Positions 1 to 8,165 of a DNA stretch of 34,921 nt are shown piece by piece; positions within the stretch are counted from its first letter, which is position 1, and each line of letters starts with the position of its first letter. Both the position numbers and the translations under genes were made by a program. The stretch comes from CAHJXF01 sp038240015. Lineage in GTDB: Bacteria > Pseudomonadota > Gammaproteobacteria > Burkholderiales > Burkholderiaceae_D. Below the pieces are notes generated by a model. That model worked only from the letters and a program-made list of their open reading frames with translations. It was not told the origin of the DNA and ran no database searches. Location: contig JBBSEF010000027.1 in the NCBI GenBank assembly GCA_038240015.1, forward strand, positions 1 through 34,921, read 5' to 3'.

Positions 1-57
1 CGCAATCACCGCCGCACTGGCCGCCGCAATAACCGCCGCACTGGCCGCCTTCGATGA
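1..57 (+). CDS. 3' end of an upstream gene (partial, Arg-rich tail)
   Basis: Reading from base 1, codons run open to a TGA at 55-57 that overlaps the cvpA start codon by four bases (ATGA). The 18 visible residues are arginine-rich and form two near-identical octapeptides (RNHRRTGR then RNNRRTGR), matching a 24-bp tandem duplication at 1-48. In many Burkholderiales the gene before cvpA is a SPOR-domain (DedD-like) protein, so this may be its tail, but no domain is visible. The other forward frame through this stretch is alanine-rich and runs on into cvpA out of frame, so the assignment rests mainly on the ATGA overlap. Confidence 0.4.
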   Translation, partial: RNHRRTGRRNNRRTGRLR

Positions 58-542
58 CGGCATTCGACTACGTTGCGCTGACCATCCTGATCGCATCGGT
101 CATCGTCAGCGTCTTGCGTGGTCTGGTCAAGGAAGTCCTTTCGCTGCTCGCATGGATCGCCGCGTTCGTGGTCGCCAACCGCTATGGCGCCGAGATGGCC
201 GCGCTGCTGCCCGATGCGGTCCCTGCGGGCACGCTGCGTCTGGTGGCGGGCTTCGCTATTCTCTTCATCGGCACTTTGCTGGTCGGCGCACTGGTGAATC
301 GCGCGATCGCCCATATCATCGAAGCGTCGGGATTGAAGATCGTCGACCGCGGCCTTGGAGGGCTGTTCGGCCTGGCGCGCGGCGCGTTGATCGTGGTGAC
401 GCTGGTGATCCTTGCGGGATTGACGGGTCTGCCGCGCGAGCCGGTGTGGCGCGATGCCTTGCTCTCACCGCTCGCGGAAAGTGCGGCACGAACCATCAAG
501 CCCTGGCTGCCCGACGAGTGGGCCGATCACATTCATTTTTGA
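54..542 (+). CDS. cvpA: CvpA family inner-membrane protein
   Basis: A 162-residue membrane protein of the CvpA (colicin V production) family. Four hydrophobic segments are visible at about residues 5-20, 27-43, 62-84 and 104-125. The last contains the glycine-rich stretch GLGGLFGLARG typical of the family. The usual family length is about 160-170 residues, so the gene is complete. It starts at an ATG overlapping the preceding stop (ATGA), which suggests translational coupling. It lies 58 bp upstream of purF, the classical cvpA-purF arrangement, and probably shares a transcript with it. The family is linked to envelope function and colicin V production in Escherichia coli, but its biochemical activity is not established. 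Confidence 0.93.
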   Translation: MTAFDYVALTILIASVIVSVLRGLVKEVLSLLAWIAAFVVANRYGAEMAALLPDAVPAGTLRLVAGFAILFIGTLLVGALVNRAIAHIIEASGLKIVDRGLGGLFGLARGALIVVTLVILAGLTGLPREPVWRDALLSPLAESAARTIKPWLPDEWADHIHF

Positions 543-600
543 CATCTATTTCTGACATCACGCTCTGAGCATGCAAGGGTATCGCTGAGGGAATCAACAC

Positions 601-2121
601 ATGTGCGGAATCGTCGGCGTCGTTTCACGCGAGCCGGTCAATCAACTGCTCTACGACTCGTTGCTGCTGCTTCAGCATCGCGGGCAGGATGCGGCCGGCA
701 TCGCGACGGGACTCGGCAAGAACTTCGCGATGCACAAGGGTTCGGGCCTGGTGCGCGATGTGTTCCGCACGCGCAACATGCGCGACCTGCCCGGCAACAT
801 GGGCATCGCGCAGGTCCGCTATCCGACCGCGGGCTCGGCCGTCAGCGCGCAGGAAGCGCAACCCTTCTATGTGAATGCGCCGTTCGGCATCACGCTCGCG
901 CACAACGGCAACCTCACCAACTGGGAGCAGTTGAAGGACGAGATGTTTCGCATCGACCGGCGGCACATCAACACCGAGTCCGATTCCGAAGTACTTCTCA
1001 ACGTGCTGGCGCACGAATTGCAGATGGCGACCGACGGCTATTCGCTCGATCCATCAACCGTATTTACGGCTGTGCGCGGGCTGCACAAACGCGTGCGCGG
1101 CTCGTACGCGGTGGTGTCGCAGATCGCGGGCCACGGTGTGCTCGCGTTTCGCGATCCCTTCGGCATACGGCCGTTGGTGCTCGGAGAACGCGACACCGAT
1201 GCGGGCAAGGAATATCTGGTGGCATCCGAGTCCGTCGCGCTGCAAGGCATGGGTTATCGGGTGGTGCGCGATGTGGCACCTGGCGAAGCGATCTTCATCG
1301 ACATCGACGGCACGCTGCATACCCAACAGTGCGCGGACCATCCGACGCTGAACCCCTGCATCTTCGAATACGTTTATCTCGCGCGGCCCGACTCAGTGAT
1401 GGACGGCATCTCGGTCTACGCGGCGCGGCTGCGCATGGGCGAAACGCTTGCTGAAAAAGTGCGGCGCGAGATCCGTCTTGGCGATATCGACGTCGTCATG
1501 CCGATTCCGGATTCGAGCCGGCCCGCGGCGATGCAGATGGCGCTGCGTCTCGGGCTCGAGTATCGCGAAGGCTTCATCAAGAATCGCTATGTCGGTCGCA
1601 CCTTCCTCATGCCCGGCCAGCACGTGCGCCGGAAGTCGGTGCGCCAGAAGCTGAACCCGATCGGCGTCGAGTTCAAGGGCAAGAACGTGCTGATCGTCGA
1701 TGACTCGATCGTCCGCGGAACGACCAGCAACCAGATCGTCGAGATGGCGCGCGAAGCGGGGGCGAACAAGGTGATCTTCGCGTCGGCCGCGCCTCCGGTG
1801 CGCTTCCCGAACGTCTATGGCATCGACATGCCGACCCGAAGCGAGCTGATCGCCAACGGCCGCGACGATGAACAGATCCGCAGCGCGATCGGCGCCGACG
1901 TGCTGGTCTATCAGGACATCGCCGACATGAAGCGCGCCGTCAACGAGCCCGGCTCGGGCATCGCGCGCTTCGAGGCCTCGTGCTTCGACGGCGACTACAT
2001 CACCGGCGACGTGACGACCGAGTATCTCGATCGTCTCGAATACGCACGCTTGTTTCCACCGACGCCGGTCGATCCCGAATCGCGCTCGCAGCTCAACCTC
2101 AATCTCGTACCCGAACACTGA
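601..2121 (+). CDS. purF: Amidophosphoribosyltransferase
   Basis: Catalyses the first committed step of purine synthesis: PRPP plus glutamine give phosphoribosylamine, glutamate and pyrophosphate, in the cytoplasm. The protein is 506 residues, the usual length. It begins MCGIVGVV, so removal of Met exposes Cys2, the N-terminal nucleophile of the class II glutamine amidotransferase domain. HNGNLTN lies near residue 101. The phosphoribosyltransferase half carries the PRPP-binding loop VLIVDDSIVRGTTS at about 363-376. A GAGGGA ribosome-binding site precedes the ATG at a normal distance. The short maturation propeptide of Bacillus-type enzymes is absent, as expected for a proteobacterial enzyme. 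It ends 3 bp from the convergent brkB-like gene, leaving no room for a separate terminator. Confidence 0.98.
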   Translation: MCGIVGVVSREPVNQLLYDSLLLLQHRGQDAAGIATGLGKNFAMHKGSGLVRDVFRTRNMRDLPGNMGIAQVRYPTAGSAVSAQEAQPFYVNAPFGITLAHNGNLTNWEQLKDEMFRIDRRHINTESDSEVLLNVLAHELQMATDGYSLDPSTVFTAVRGLHKRVRGSYAVVSQIAGHGVLAFRDPFGIRPLVLGERDTDAGKEYLVASESVALQGMGYRVVRDVAPGEAIFIDIDGTLHTQQCADHPTLNPCIFEYVYLARPDSVMDGISVYAARLRMGETLAEKVRREIRLGDIDVVMPIPDSSRPAAMQMALRLGLEYREGFIKNRYVGRTFLMPGQHVRRKSVRQKLNPIGVEFKGKNVLIVDDSIVRGTTSNQIVEMAREAGANKVIFASAAPPVRFPNVYGIDMPTRSELIANGRDDEQIRSAIGADVLVYQDIADMKRAVNEPGSGIARFEASCFDGDYITGDVTTEYLDRLEYARLFPPTPVDPESRSQLNLNLVPEH

Positions 2122-2124
2122 GCA

Positions 2125-3072
2125 TCAACGGTCGGCACGCGCCGCGTTGTCGCCTGTCACGCCGTGATCCCCGTCGGGCTCGTTGCGTGCGGGAACGACC
2201 GGCGCATCCTTGACGTCATCCTTGCCCAGACGCGAGCCGTACAGATTCGCGTACACCCAAGTGAACTCGGCACCGAGCAAGAAGATCTGCGTCGAGTAGT
2301 AGATCCATACCAGTAGAACCACGAGCGAGCCCGCCGCACCGAAGCCCGATGCGACGCCGGTCTTGCCGATGTAGAGGCCGATCAGGAACTTGCCGATCGA
2401 GAAGAGCAGGGCGGTAACGGCGGCGCCGAGCCACACATCGCGCCACGCGATTCTCACGCGCGGCATGATCTTGTAGATCATCGCGAACAGCACCGTGATC
2501 ACGCCGAAGCCGATCACGAAATTGATCACGTGCAGCAGCGCCTCCCAGCCAGCGAACGCCGGTCCTAGCCACGTGCCGATCGCCGCGAGCACTGCGCTCA
2601 GCAGCAACGACACGATCAACAGAAAGCCGATGCCGAGAATCATGCCGAACGCGAGCACGCGTCTTCGCAGCAGACCCCAGAGCGCGCCTTTCTCGACGAG
2701 CGCGGGGGCGCGCCAGATGCGATTGAGCGCGTCCTGCAATTCGCCGAATACCGCGGTCGCTCCGATCAGCAGGGTGACGAGTCCGACAATCGTCGCGAAC
2801 ACGCTGGTCGCGGGTTTGTTGACGCTCTTGAGCAAGCCTTGCACCGCCGCCGCGCCTTCGACTCCGACCAGCCCGCTCAGTTGCGCGAAGATCGCGCCGC
2901 GCGCAGCGTCTTCGCCGTAGAAGAAGCCCGCGATGGCGATCACGATCAACAGCAGCGGGGCGATCGAGAACATCGTGTAATACGCGAGCGCCGCGCCCAT
3001 GCTCGGCGCGTAGTCGTCGATCCACGAGACGGCCGACTTTTGAACCAATTTCCAGAGCTTCTTGAATGCCAT
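2125..3072 (-). CDS. YihY/BrkB family inner-membrane protein
   Basis: A 315-residue integral membrane protein of the YihY/virulence factor BrkB family (historically annotated RNase BN). The N-terminal region has the family pattern DDYAPSMGAALAYYT at about 19-33, followed by about six hydrophobic helices and the motif FxLGAEFTWVYAN near residue 270. The C-terminal 40 residues are hydrophilic and charged. Its molecular function is unknown. BrkB of Bordetella was linked to serum resistance, and the RNase BN assignment for this family has been withdrawn. A good sigma-70-like promoter lies directly upstream, so close that the mRNA may be leaderless. The gene is convergent with purF and divergent from metZ. 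Confidence 0.9.
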   Translation of the reverse strand: MAFKKLWKLVQKSAVSWIDDYAPSMGAALAYYTMFSIAPLLLIVIAIAGFFYGEDAARGAIFAQLSGLVGVEGAAAVQGLLKSVNKPATSVFATIVGLVTLLIGATAVFGELQDALNRIWRAPALVEKGALWGLLRRRVLAFGMILGIGFLLIVSLLLSAVLAAIGTWLGPAFAGWEALLHVINFVIGFGVITVLFAMIYKIMPRVRIAWRDVWLGAAVTALLFSIGKFLIGLYIGKTGVASGFGAAGSLVVLLVWIYYSTQIFLLGAEFTWVYANLYGSRLGKDDVKDAPVVPARNEPDGDHGVTGDNAARADR

Positions 3073-3078
3073 CCGCTT

Positions 3079-3107
3079 GTATAAACGCGATCGCGCCCGG
3101 CTTGCAA
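3079..3107 (-). promoter_or_regulatory. Sigma-70-like promoter of the YihY/BrkB gene
   Basis: On the minus strand TTGCAA (3107-3102) and TTATAC (3084-3079) are separated by 17 bp, a good match to the -35 and -10 consensus. The predicted transcription start falls within a few bases of the ATG at 3072-3070, and no ribosome-binding site fits between them, so translation may start from a leaderless or very short-leader message. The promoter is predicted from sequence only. Confidence 0.5.
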
Positions 3108-3246
3108 TCGGACGAAGCCCCAGTGCGTTTGCCCGTCAGTCCGCACCTGGCGTTCGCGCTTGACGCGCAGGGCCTGACGAAGCGAGAATCCGCGAGCGCC
3201 GAGTTGAACCGCTTGCGGGCGCACACGGTCGATGACGAGCTTGCAG

Positions 3247-3270
3247 ATCGTTGCATGTCAACGCAACGAT
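3247..3270 (+). repeat. Inverted repeat in the region upstream of metZ
   Basis: Two perfect 8-bp arms (ATCGTTGC and GCAACGAT) flank an 8-bp loop. The element lies in the gene-free interval between the brkB-like gene and metZ (3073-3385), 64 bp before the intrinsic terminator at 3334-3369. It could be an RNA hairpin in a short transcript or a protein-binding site. The rest of the interval shows no convincing gene. A 77-codon open frame at 3066-3299 lacks coding character. Confidence 0.4.
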
Positions 3271-3333
3271 TCGGCCGTGAACAAATGCCGCTAAAGTGAG
3301 TTTTCGTCGCGCGTTCCATTTTCGTCGACGCCG

Positions 3334-3369
3334 CCCGCTTCGGTATTCATGAAGCGGGTTTTGTTTTTT
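3334..3369 (+). terminator. Intrinsic terminator just upstream of metZ
   Basis: A perfect 8-bp stem, CCCGCTTC (3334-3341) and GAAGCGGG (3351-3358), with a 9-base loop is followed by TTTTGTTTTTT. This is a textbook Rho-independent terminator on the plus strand. No plus-strand gene ends nearby: purF ends 1.2 kb upstream beyond a convergent gene. It therefore ends either an unannotated short RNA or a regulated metZ leader. Confidence 0.75.
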
Positions 3370-3385
3370 GGCGACGGTGACGACG

Positions 3386-4597
3386 ATGACAGCGACGATG
3401 AATGCGCAATGGGATTTCGATACGCGCGCGGTGCGGGCGGGCACGCGACGCACGGGTTTCGGCGAACACGCCGAAGCGCTGTTCCTCACGTCGAGCTTCG
3501 TGTTCGACAGCGCGGCCGAAGCGGCCGACCGCTTCGCCAACAGCGGACAACACTTCGTCTATTCGCGTTTCTCGAATCCGACCGTCGCGATGTTCCAGGA
3601 CCGGCTCGCCGCGCTCGAAGGCGCCGACGCATGTCTCGCGACCTCGTCGGGCATGAGCGCGATCTTCACCTGTTGCCTCGGCCTCGTGAACGCGGGCGAT
3701 CACATCGTCGCGTCGCAAAGCATCTTCGGCGCGACGCTGCAACTGTTCAATACCATCCTCACGCGCTTCGGCGTCGCCACCACCTATGTCGACGCAACCG
3801 ACCCCGACGCCTGGGCGCGCGCGATGCGCGACAACACGCGCCTGATGTTCGTCGAGACGCCATCGAACCCGACCGCGGAGATCGCCGACATCGCGGCGTT
3901 GAAAGTGATCGCATCGGCGCGCAATGCGCTGCTGGTCGTCGACAATTGCTTCTGCACGCCCGCGCTTCAACAGCCGTTCAAGCATGGCGCCGACATCGTG
4001 ATTCATTCGGCCACCAAGTTCCTCGACGGGCAGGGCCGCGTGATGGGCGGCGCGATCCTCGGCGATGCGCAACTTATCGCCGACAGACTCGCGCCCGTGT
4101 TGCGAACCACCGGACCTTCGCTGTCGCCGTTCAACGCATGGGTGTTGTTGAAGGGGCTCGAGACCTTGTCGTTGCGGATGGAAAAGCAATCGGCCAACTC
4201 GCTCGCACTCGCCGAGTGGCTCGAAGCGCACCCGCGTGTGGGACGTGTTTACTACCCGGGACTAGCAAGTCATCCGCAGGCCGAGCTCGTGAAGAAGCAG
4301 CAGAGCGCAGGAGGCGCGGTCGTCAGTTTCGAAGTGAAGGGCGAGGGTGCTCCAACAGCCGAGAGTCTGCGCCGCGCCGCGTGGCGTGTCGTCGATGGAT
4401 GCCAATTGATTTCGATCACCGCCAACCTCGGTGACACGCGCAGCACGATCACCCATCCGGCGACGACCACGCACGGCCGCATCACGCCCGAAGCGCGCGC
4501 GGCTGCGGGCATTGGTGAGGGCTTGGTGCGCGTCGCTGTGGGACTCGAGAACGTGAACGATCTCCAGTACGACCTCGAGCGCGGCCTTTCGGCATAG
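3386..4597 (+). CDS. metZ: O-succinylhomoserine sulfhydrylase
   Basis: A PLP-dependent enzyme of the Cys/Met metabolism family that makes homocysteine from an activated homoserine (O-succinyl- or O-acetylhomoserine) and sulfide, giving the direct sulfhydrylation route to methionine. From the chosen ATG it has 403 residues. It contains the family N-terminus (FDTRAVRAG), the YSRFSNPT segment, and the PLP lysine in HSATKFLDG (about K211). The position after purF is typical of Burkholderiales metZ, which favours this name over cystathionine synthase or lyase. The start is uncertain: ATGs at 3386 and 3398 both fit the family, and an in-frame TTG at 3368 lies inside the terminator run and is unlikely. 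No clear ribosome-binding site is visible. The terminator ending at 3369 suggests transcription starts very close to the gene or is attenuated. Confidence 0.92.
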   Translation: MTATMNAQWDFDTRAVRAGTRRTGFGEHAEALFLTSSFVFDSAAEAADRFANSGQHFVYSRFSNPTVAMFQDRLAALEGADACLATSSGMSAIFTCCLGLVNAGDHIVASQSIFGATLQLFNTILTRFGVATTYVDATDPDAWARAMRDNTRLMFVETPSNPTAEIADIAALKVIASARNALLVVDNCFCTPALQQPFKHGADIVIHSATKFLDGQGRVMGGAILGDAQLIADRLAPVLRTTGPSLSPFNAWVLLKGLETLSLRMEKQSANSLALAEWLEAHPRVGRVYYPGLASHPQAELVKKQQSAGGAVVSFEVKGEGAPTAESLRRAAWRVVDGCQLISITANLGDTRSTITHPATTTHGRITPEARAAAGIGEGLVRVAVGLENVNDLQYDLERGLSA

Positions 4598-4667
4598 CGA
4601 GCGTCTTTGGAAGGCATCGATCTCCCGCAGGCCAACGCGATTCGCATCGCCGCGAACGGAGCCCGCG

Positions 4668-6743
4668 TCAACTCACGATCGGCGCGATCGTGATGACGCG
4701 ATCGACGCGCCGCACGGTATCGGGCCGATGGCTGACGATGATCATGCCGAGCCCCAACGCGACGAGGCGATCAGTGATTTCGTATTCGCGCTCGAGGTCG
4801 AGCTGGTCGAAGGCTTCGTCGAGAAACAGGATTTCGGGCTGGCGATAGAGAGCGCGCGCGAGCAAGAGGCGTTGCTTTTGGCCGCCCGACAGCGCCACGC
4901 CGAGGCTGCCGACGATGGTGTTGTATTGCATCGGCATCGCCATGATGTCGATATCGAGTCCCGCGACCCGCGCGCATTCGCGGGCGCGCGCGGGATCGTG
5001 CGCAGGATCGAAGAAGCTGATGTTGTCTTCGACGGTGCCGATGAAGAGCTGATCGTCCTGCATCACGACGCCGATGCGGCTGCGATAGCTGCCCAGGTCC
5101 AGCTCCTTCAGGTCGCGACCGCCTACGAACAGCGTCCCTTCGGACGGCGGCAACAAGCCCACCAGCACCTTGATCAGGGTGGTCTTGCCGCACCCCGACG
5201 GCCCGACGATCGCCACCGTTTCGCCCATGCGCATGTGCAAGTTGATGTTGCGAAACACGAAGCCTTCGCTGCCGTACGAATAGCCGACGTTCTCGGTGCT
5301 GATCGCGAGCGGCACATCGGGATTGGTCGCGCGCTGCGTGGAGATCGGCTCGGGATCGGTCAACGCGATGTCGGCGATGCGCTCGGCATGCAGATCGAGC
5401 ATGCGGAACTCGATCACTTTGTCGATCAGGTTGTTGATGCGCGTGAGGAACAAGAGCTTGAACGTGAGGAACGCGAACAGCATGCCGACCGTCAACTGCT
5501 GCGACATCACCGCGAGCGCGCCGAGCCAGATCACGGCGACGTTCTCGATGCCGAAGATGAGTCCGTTGGCCGCGCGATGCACGATCGCGATCTGCTGCAC
5601 GCGAACGCCGGCGTTGACGTGATCGACGACCAGATTCTGATAGCCCGCGCGCCGCTCCTGTTCGCGCAGGTTGAGCTTGATCGCCATCATGCCGCGCAAG
5701 GTCTCGATGAAATGCGAGCCCGACTTCGCTTCGTGCGCGAGCTGTTCGTCGGTCGCGCGCCGTTGCGGGTAATAGACCAGCCAGCGCGTGAGTCCGTAGA
5801 GCGCGGCTGCGCCGATCACCACGGAGGTCAACGTGGTGCTGTAGAAGAACATCACGCCGAGTGTGAGTGCGACCATCAACCCGTCGACGATCGCCTCGAC
5901 GAAGGTGGTCGTGAGCGTGCGCTGGATCGCGTCGATGCTGCGAAAGCGCGACAGGATGTCGCCGATATTGCGCTTCTCGAACCACGCGAGCGGCAGGCGG
6001 ATCAACTGCGCGAACAGGTCCGCCAGCATGCGCATGTTGATCTGTGTGGACAGATAGACGCCGACCCAGGCGCGCAAGCCCGTGACGGCGGCTTGAATAA
6101 TCACCAGCACGCCAAAGGCAACGCCGAGCACTGTGAGGAAATCGAGATCGCGGCCGACCAGCACGCGATCGATCACGAGCTGCAGGAAGAACGGACTCGC
6201 GATCGCGAACACTTCGAGTGCGAGCGACAACAGAAAGATTTGCGCGAGCGTCGACTTGTAGCCCGACGCCGCGGACAACAATTGCCACGAACTGATGCGC
6301 TCGCGCTCTTCGACTTTGCGAAAGCCGGGGGTCGGCAGCATCTCCATCGCCACGCCGGTGAAGTGGCGCGAGGTATCGCTGCGGTTCAGCACGCGCTTGC
6401 CGCGCGCCGGATCGTGCACCGTGATTTTCTGGCGCTCACCTGACCCTGCGACCTTGGTGAGCACGACGAAGTGATTCATGTCCCAGTGCAGGATCGCGGG
6501 CAGCTTGACGCGGTCGAGCGCATCGAGCGAGACCTGCACGCCGCGCGCCGACATCTTCATGGTCTCGGCGATCTGCGCGATCGTCTTCAAGGTCGTGCCC
6601 TTCATCGACACCGACATGCGCTGGCGCATCGCGACCAGGTCGGTCATGAAGCCGTGATAGGTCGCGATCATCGCGACGCATGCGATGCCGCACTCGGGCG
6701 CTTCGGATTGGAGGATGACGGGAATGCGACGGCCGAAGATCAT
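4668..6743 (-). CDS. Peptidase C39-containing ABC exporter (bacteriocin/peptide type)
   Basis: A 691-residue inner-membrane ABC exporter fused to an N-terminal C39 cysteine peptidase. Proteins of this kind (CvaB, LagD) cut double-glycine leader peptides while exporting the mature peptide. The peptidase looks active: Q12, C18 in EAPECGIAC, H91 in DMNHFVVL and D111 in HDPARG are all present, unlike the degenerate domain of HlyB. Six transmembrane helices lie at about 160-430. The ATPase has Walker A GPSGCGKTT (514-522), signature LSGGQKQR (618-625), Walker B ILFLDE (638-643) and H-loop H672. The Walker B extension reads DEAFDQLD instead of the usual DEATSALD. It overlaps the stop of the upstream HlyD gene by four bases, so the two are translationally coupled. 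No double-glycine substrate gene was recognised nearby. Confidence 0.93.
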   Translation of the reverse strand: MIFGRRIPVILQSEAPECGIACVAMIATYHGFMTDLVAMRQRMSVSMKGTTLKTIAQIAETMKMSARGVQVSLDALDRVKLPAILHWDMNHFVVLTKVAGSGERQKITVHDPARGKRVLNRSDTSRHFTGVAMEMLPTPGFRKVEERERISSWQLLSAASGYKSTLAQIFLLSLALEVFAIASPFFLQLVIDRVLVGRDLDFLTVLGVAFGVLVIIQAAVTGLRAWVGVYLSTQINMRMLADLFAQLIRLPLAWFEKRNIGDILSRFRSIDAIQRTLTTTFVEAIVDGLMVALTLGVMFFYSTTLTSVVIGAAALYGLTRWLVYYPQRRATDEQLAHEAKSGSHFIETLRGMMAIKLNLREQERRAGYQNLVVDHVNAGVRVQQIAIVHRAANGLIFGIENVAVIWLGALAVMSQQLTVGMLFAFLTFKLLFLTRINNLIDKVIEFRMLDLHAERIADIALTDPEPISTQRATNPDVPLAISTENVGYSYGSEGFVFRNINLHMRMGETVAIVGPSGCGKTTLIKVLVGLLPPSEGTLFVGGRDLKELDLGSYRSRIGVVMQDDQLFIGTVEDNISFFDPAHDPARARECARVAGLDIDIMAMPMQYNTIVGSLGVALSGGQKQRLLLARALYRQPEILFLDEAFDQLDLEREYEITDRLVALGLGMIIVSHRPDTVRRVDRVITIAPIVS

Positions 6744-8101
6744 GAAGAGGCGTTCGTGATGGAACTTGAACTGCGGGGGATTGAACTATGGGAGCTTGAA
6801 CTGCGAGCGTCTGAATCGGATACGCTTGAAGCCGGTCGCACCCGCTCGCGCAACTGAAGGACGGGCTGGAACAGCCACTCGAGCAGCGTGCGCTTTTCCA
6901 TCAACAAGTCGGCGGAAACCACCATGCCCGCGCGCAACGGAAACTCATCGCCCGACGAGACGATGTTCTGGCGCTCGAGCTTGACGACGATGCGATAGAC
7001 CGGCTCGCGAACCGAAAGCGGACCGACCGATTCGCCCTGCGTCCAGATGGTCTTGCCGACGTTCTCGACCGTGCCTGCGTATTGACCGAAGCGTTCGTAC
7101 GGAAAGGCCTCGTAGCGCACCATCACCTGCTGGCCGGGATGCACGAAGCCGATCGCTCGCGTCGGCACCAGCAGCTCCGCGTGCAGAGGGCTGTCTTTGG
7201 GCAGCAGCGTCGCAAGCGGCGTGTCGGCGGCGACTGTTTGCCCCCGCGCCGGACCGATGTTGGTGATCGTGCCGGCGATGGGCGCAATGACGATCATGTC
7301 GCGCTTGACGCCTTGCTCGCGTTTGACGCCCTGCTCTGCGATGGTCTGACTGACTTCGCTCTTCTTCCGGGTGTTCTGCTCGAGTGCGGTGCGGTTGCGA
7401 ATCTCGACCGAGGGAATCTCGGACAGCGCCGCCGCGAGGTCTTTCTGGAAGCCCATGCGCAGGCGACGCAGGGTCTGCACCTTGATCTCTTCTTCCTTGG
7501 CTTTGTCCTGCTCCTGCCGAACCCTGATGTCGGACACGAATTGCTTGCCTTCCAACTCTTTCCACTTGTTCGCGATCACGCGTTGCGACTCGAACCGCTC
7601 GGCCTGCAGACCGATCTCGGCATCGATCGCGCGAATTTCTCCTTGCAGATTGGCCGATCGCTTTTTCAATTGATCGACCTGCTGTCGACCGAGTCCTTGC
7701 GACTGCTCTCTTTCCTCATCGAGCGAGCTCTCCTGCTGGGCCAACTCGCGCAGCACCGCTTCGTTGCCGCTCGCGTCGTTGATACCCGAGCGATCGATTG
7801 TCAGGCGGGCGAGCGGCGCGCCGGCCGCGACCGCATCGCCTTCCTTGACCATCACCTCGGAGACCACGCCTGCATCGGGCAAGCGCACCAGCGCTGCACC
7901 GACCGCGCTGGCCAGATAGCCCTGCACGCGCTCGCGACGCGTGTACTGACCCCACACCGCGACCGCGATCACGATCGCCGCGATCGCAACCGCCGTTGCC
8001 GTGAAGACCCACAGCTTGACCGGTTGCGCAATGCTCGCCTCGCCGAGAAATTTCTGGCGTTGCGCGTCGATGGCTTCTTTACGGAACAGCGAGCGGGGCA
8101 T
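6740..8101 (-). CDS. HlyD family periplasmic adaptor of the C39 exporter
   Basis: A 453-residue membrane-fusion (adaptor) protein that would link the inner-membrane ABC exporter to an outer-membrane TolC-type channel. It has a short cytoplasmic N-terminus, one transmembrane helix at about 30-50, a lipoyl-like half motif (GVVSEVMVKEGDAV) near residue 97, a long coiled-coil hairpin (about 115-265), the second lipoyl half (APIAGTITNI), and a beta-barrel region. The last 30 residues are an unusual serine-rich pentapeptide-like tail encoded by a 15-bp DNA repeat. This is the first gene of the operon, and the ABC gene starts within its stop codon. No TolC homologue is present in the window, so a distant gene must supply it. 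Confidence 0.92.
   Translation of the reverse strand: MPRSLFRKEAIDAQRQKFLGEASIAQPVKLWVFTATAVAIAAIVIAVAVWGQYTRRERVQGYLASAVGAALVRLPDAGVVSEVMVKEGDAVAAGAPLARLTIDRSGINDASGNEAVLRELAQQESSLDEEREQSQGLGRQQVDQLKKRSANLQGEIRAIDAEIGLQAERFESQRVIANKWKELEGKQFVSDIRVRQEQDKAKEEEIKVQTLRRLRMGFQKDLAAALSEIPSVEIRNRTALEQNTRKKSEVSQTIAEQGVKREQGVKRDMIVIAPIAGTITNIGPARGQTVAADTPLATLLPKDSPLHAELLVPTRAIGFVHPGQQVMVRYEAFPYERFGQYAGTVENVGKTIWTQGESVGPLSVREPVYRIVVKLERQNIVSSGDEFPLRAGMVVSADLLMEKRTLLEWLFQPVLQLRERVRPASSVSDSDARSSSSHSSIPRSSSSITNASS
6766..6810. repeat. 15-bp tandem repeat (3 units) in the 3' end of the HlyD gene
   Basis: Three adjacent 15-bp units start at 6766, 6781 and 6796, each beginning TTGAACT. A degenerate fourth unit follows at 6811-6825. 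Read on the minus strand they give the serine-rich pentapeptide-like repeats (RSSSS, HSSIP, RSSSS) at the C-terminus of the adaptor. The unit length is a multiple of three, so copy number can change without breaking the frame. Confidence 0.7.
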
Positions 8102-8165
8102 GACGGCGAAGCGTGTGACCTGAGAGTTCGAGTGAGGGAGCGCAACCTGCGCGACGATGATTCAG

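Noticed and set aside
3066..3299. 77-codon open frame between the BrkB-like gene and metZ
   Set aside because: It overlaps the promoter and start of the BrkB-like gene on the other strand and shows no recognisable motif. A non-coding RNA is a better idea for this interval.
4728..6443. 571-codon open frame on the plus strand opposite the ABC exporter
   Set aside because: It is antisense to a protein with all catalytic motifs and reads as His/Asp/Arg-rich low-complexity sequence, typical of the mirrored frame in GC-rich DNA.
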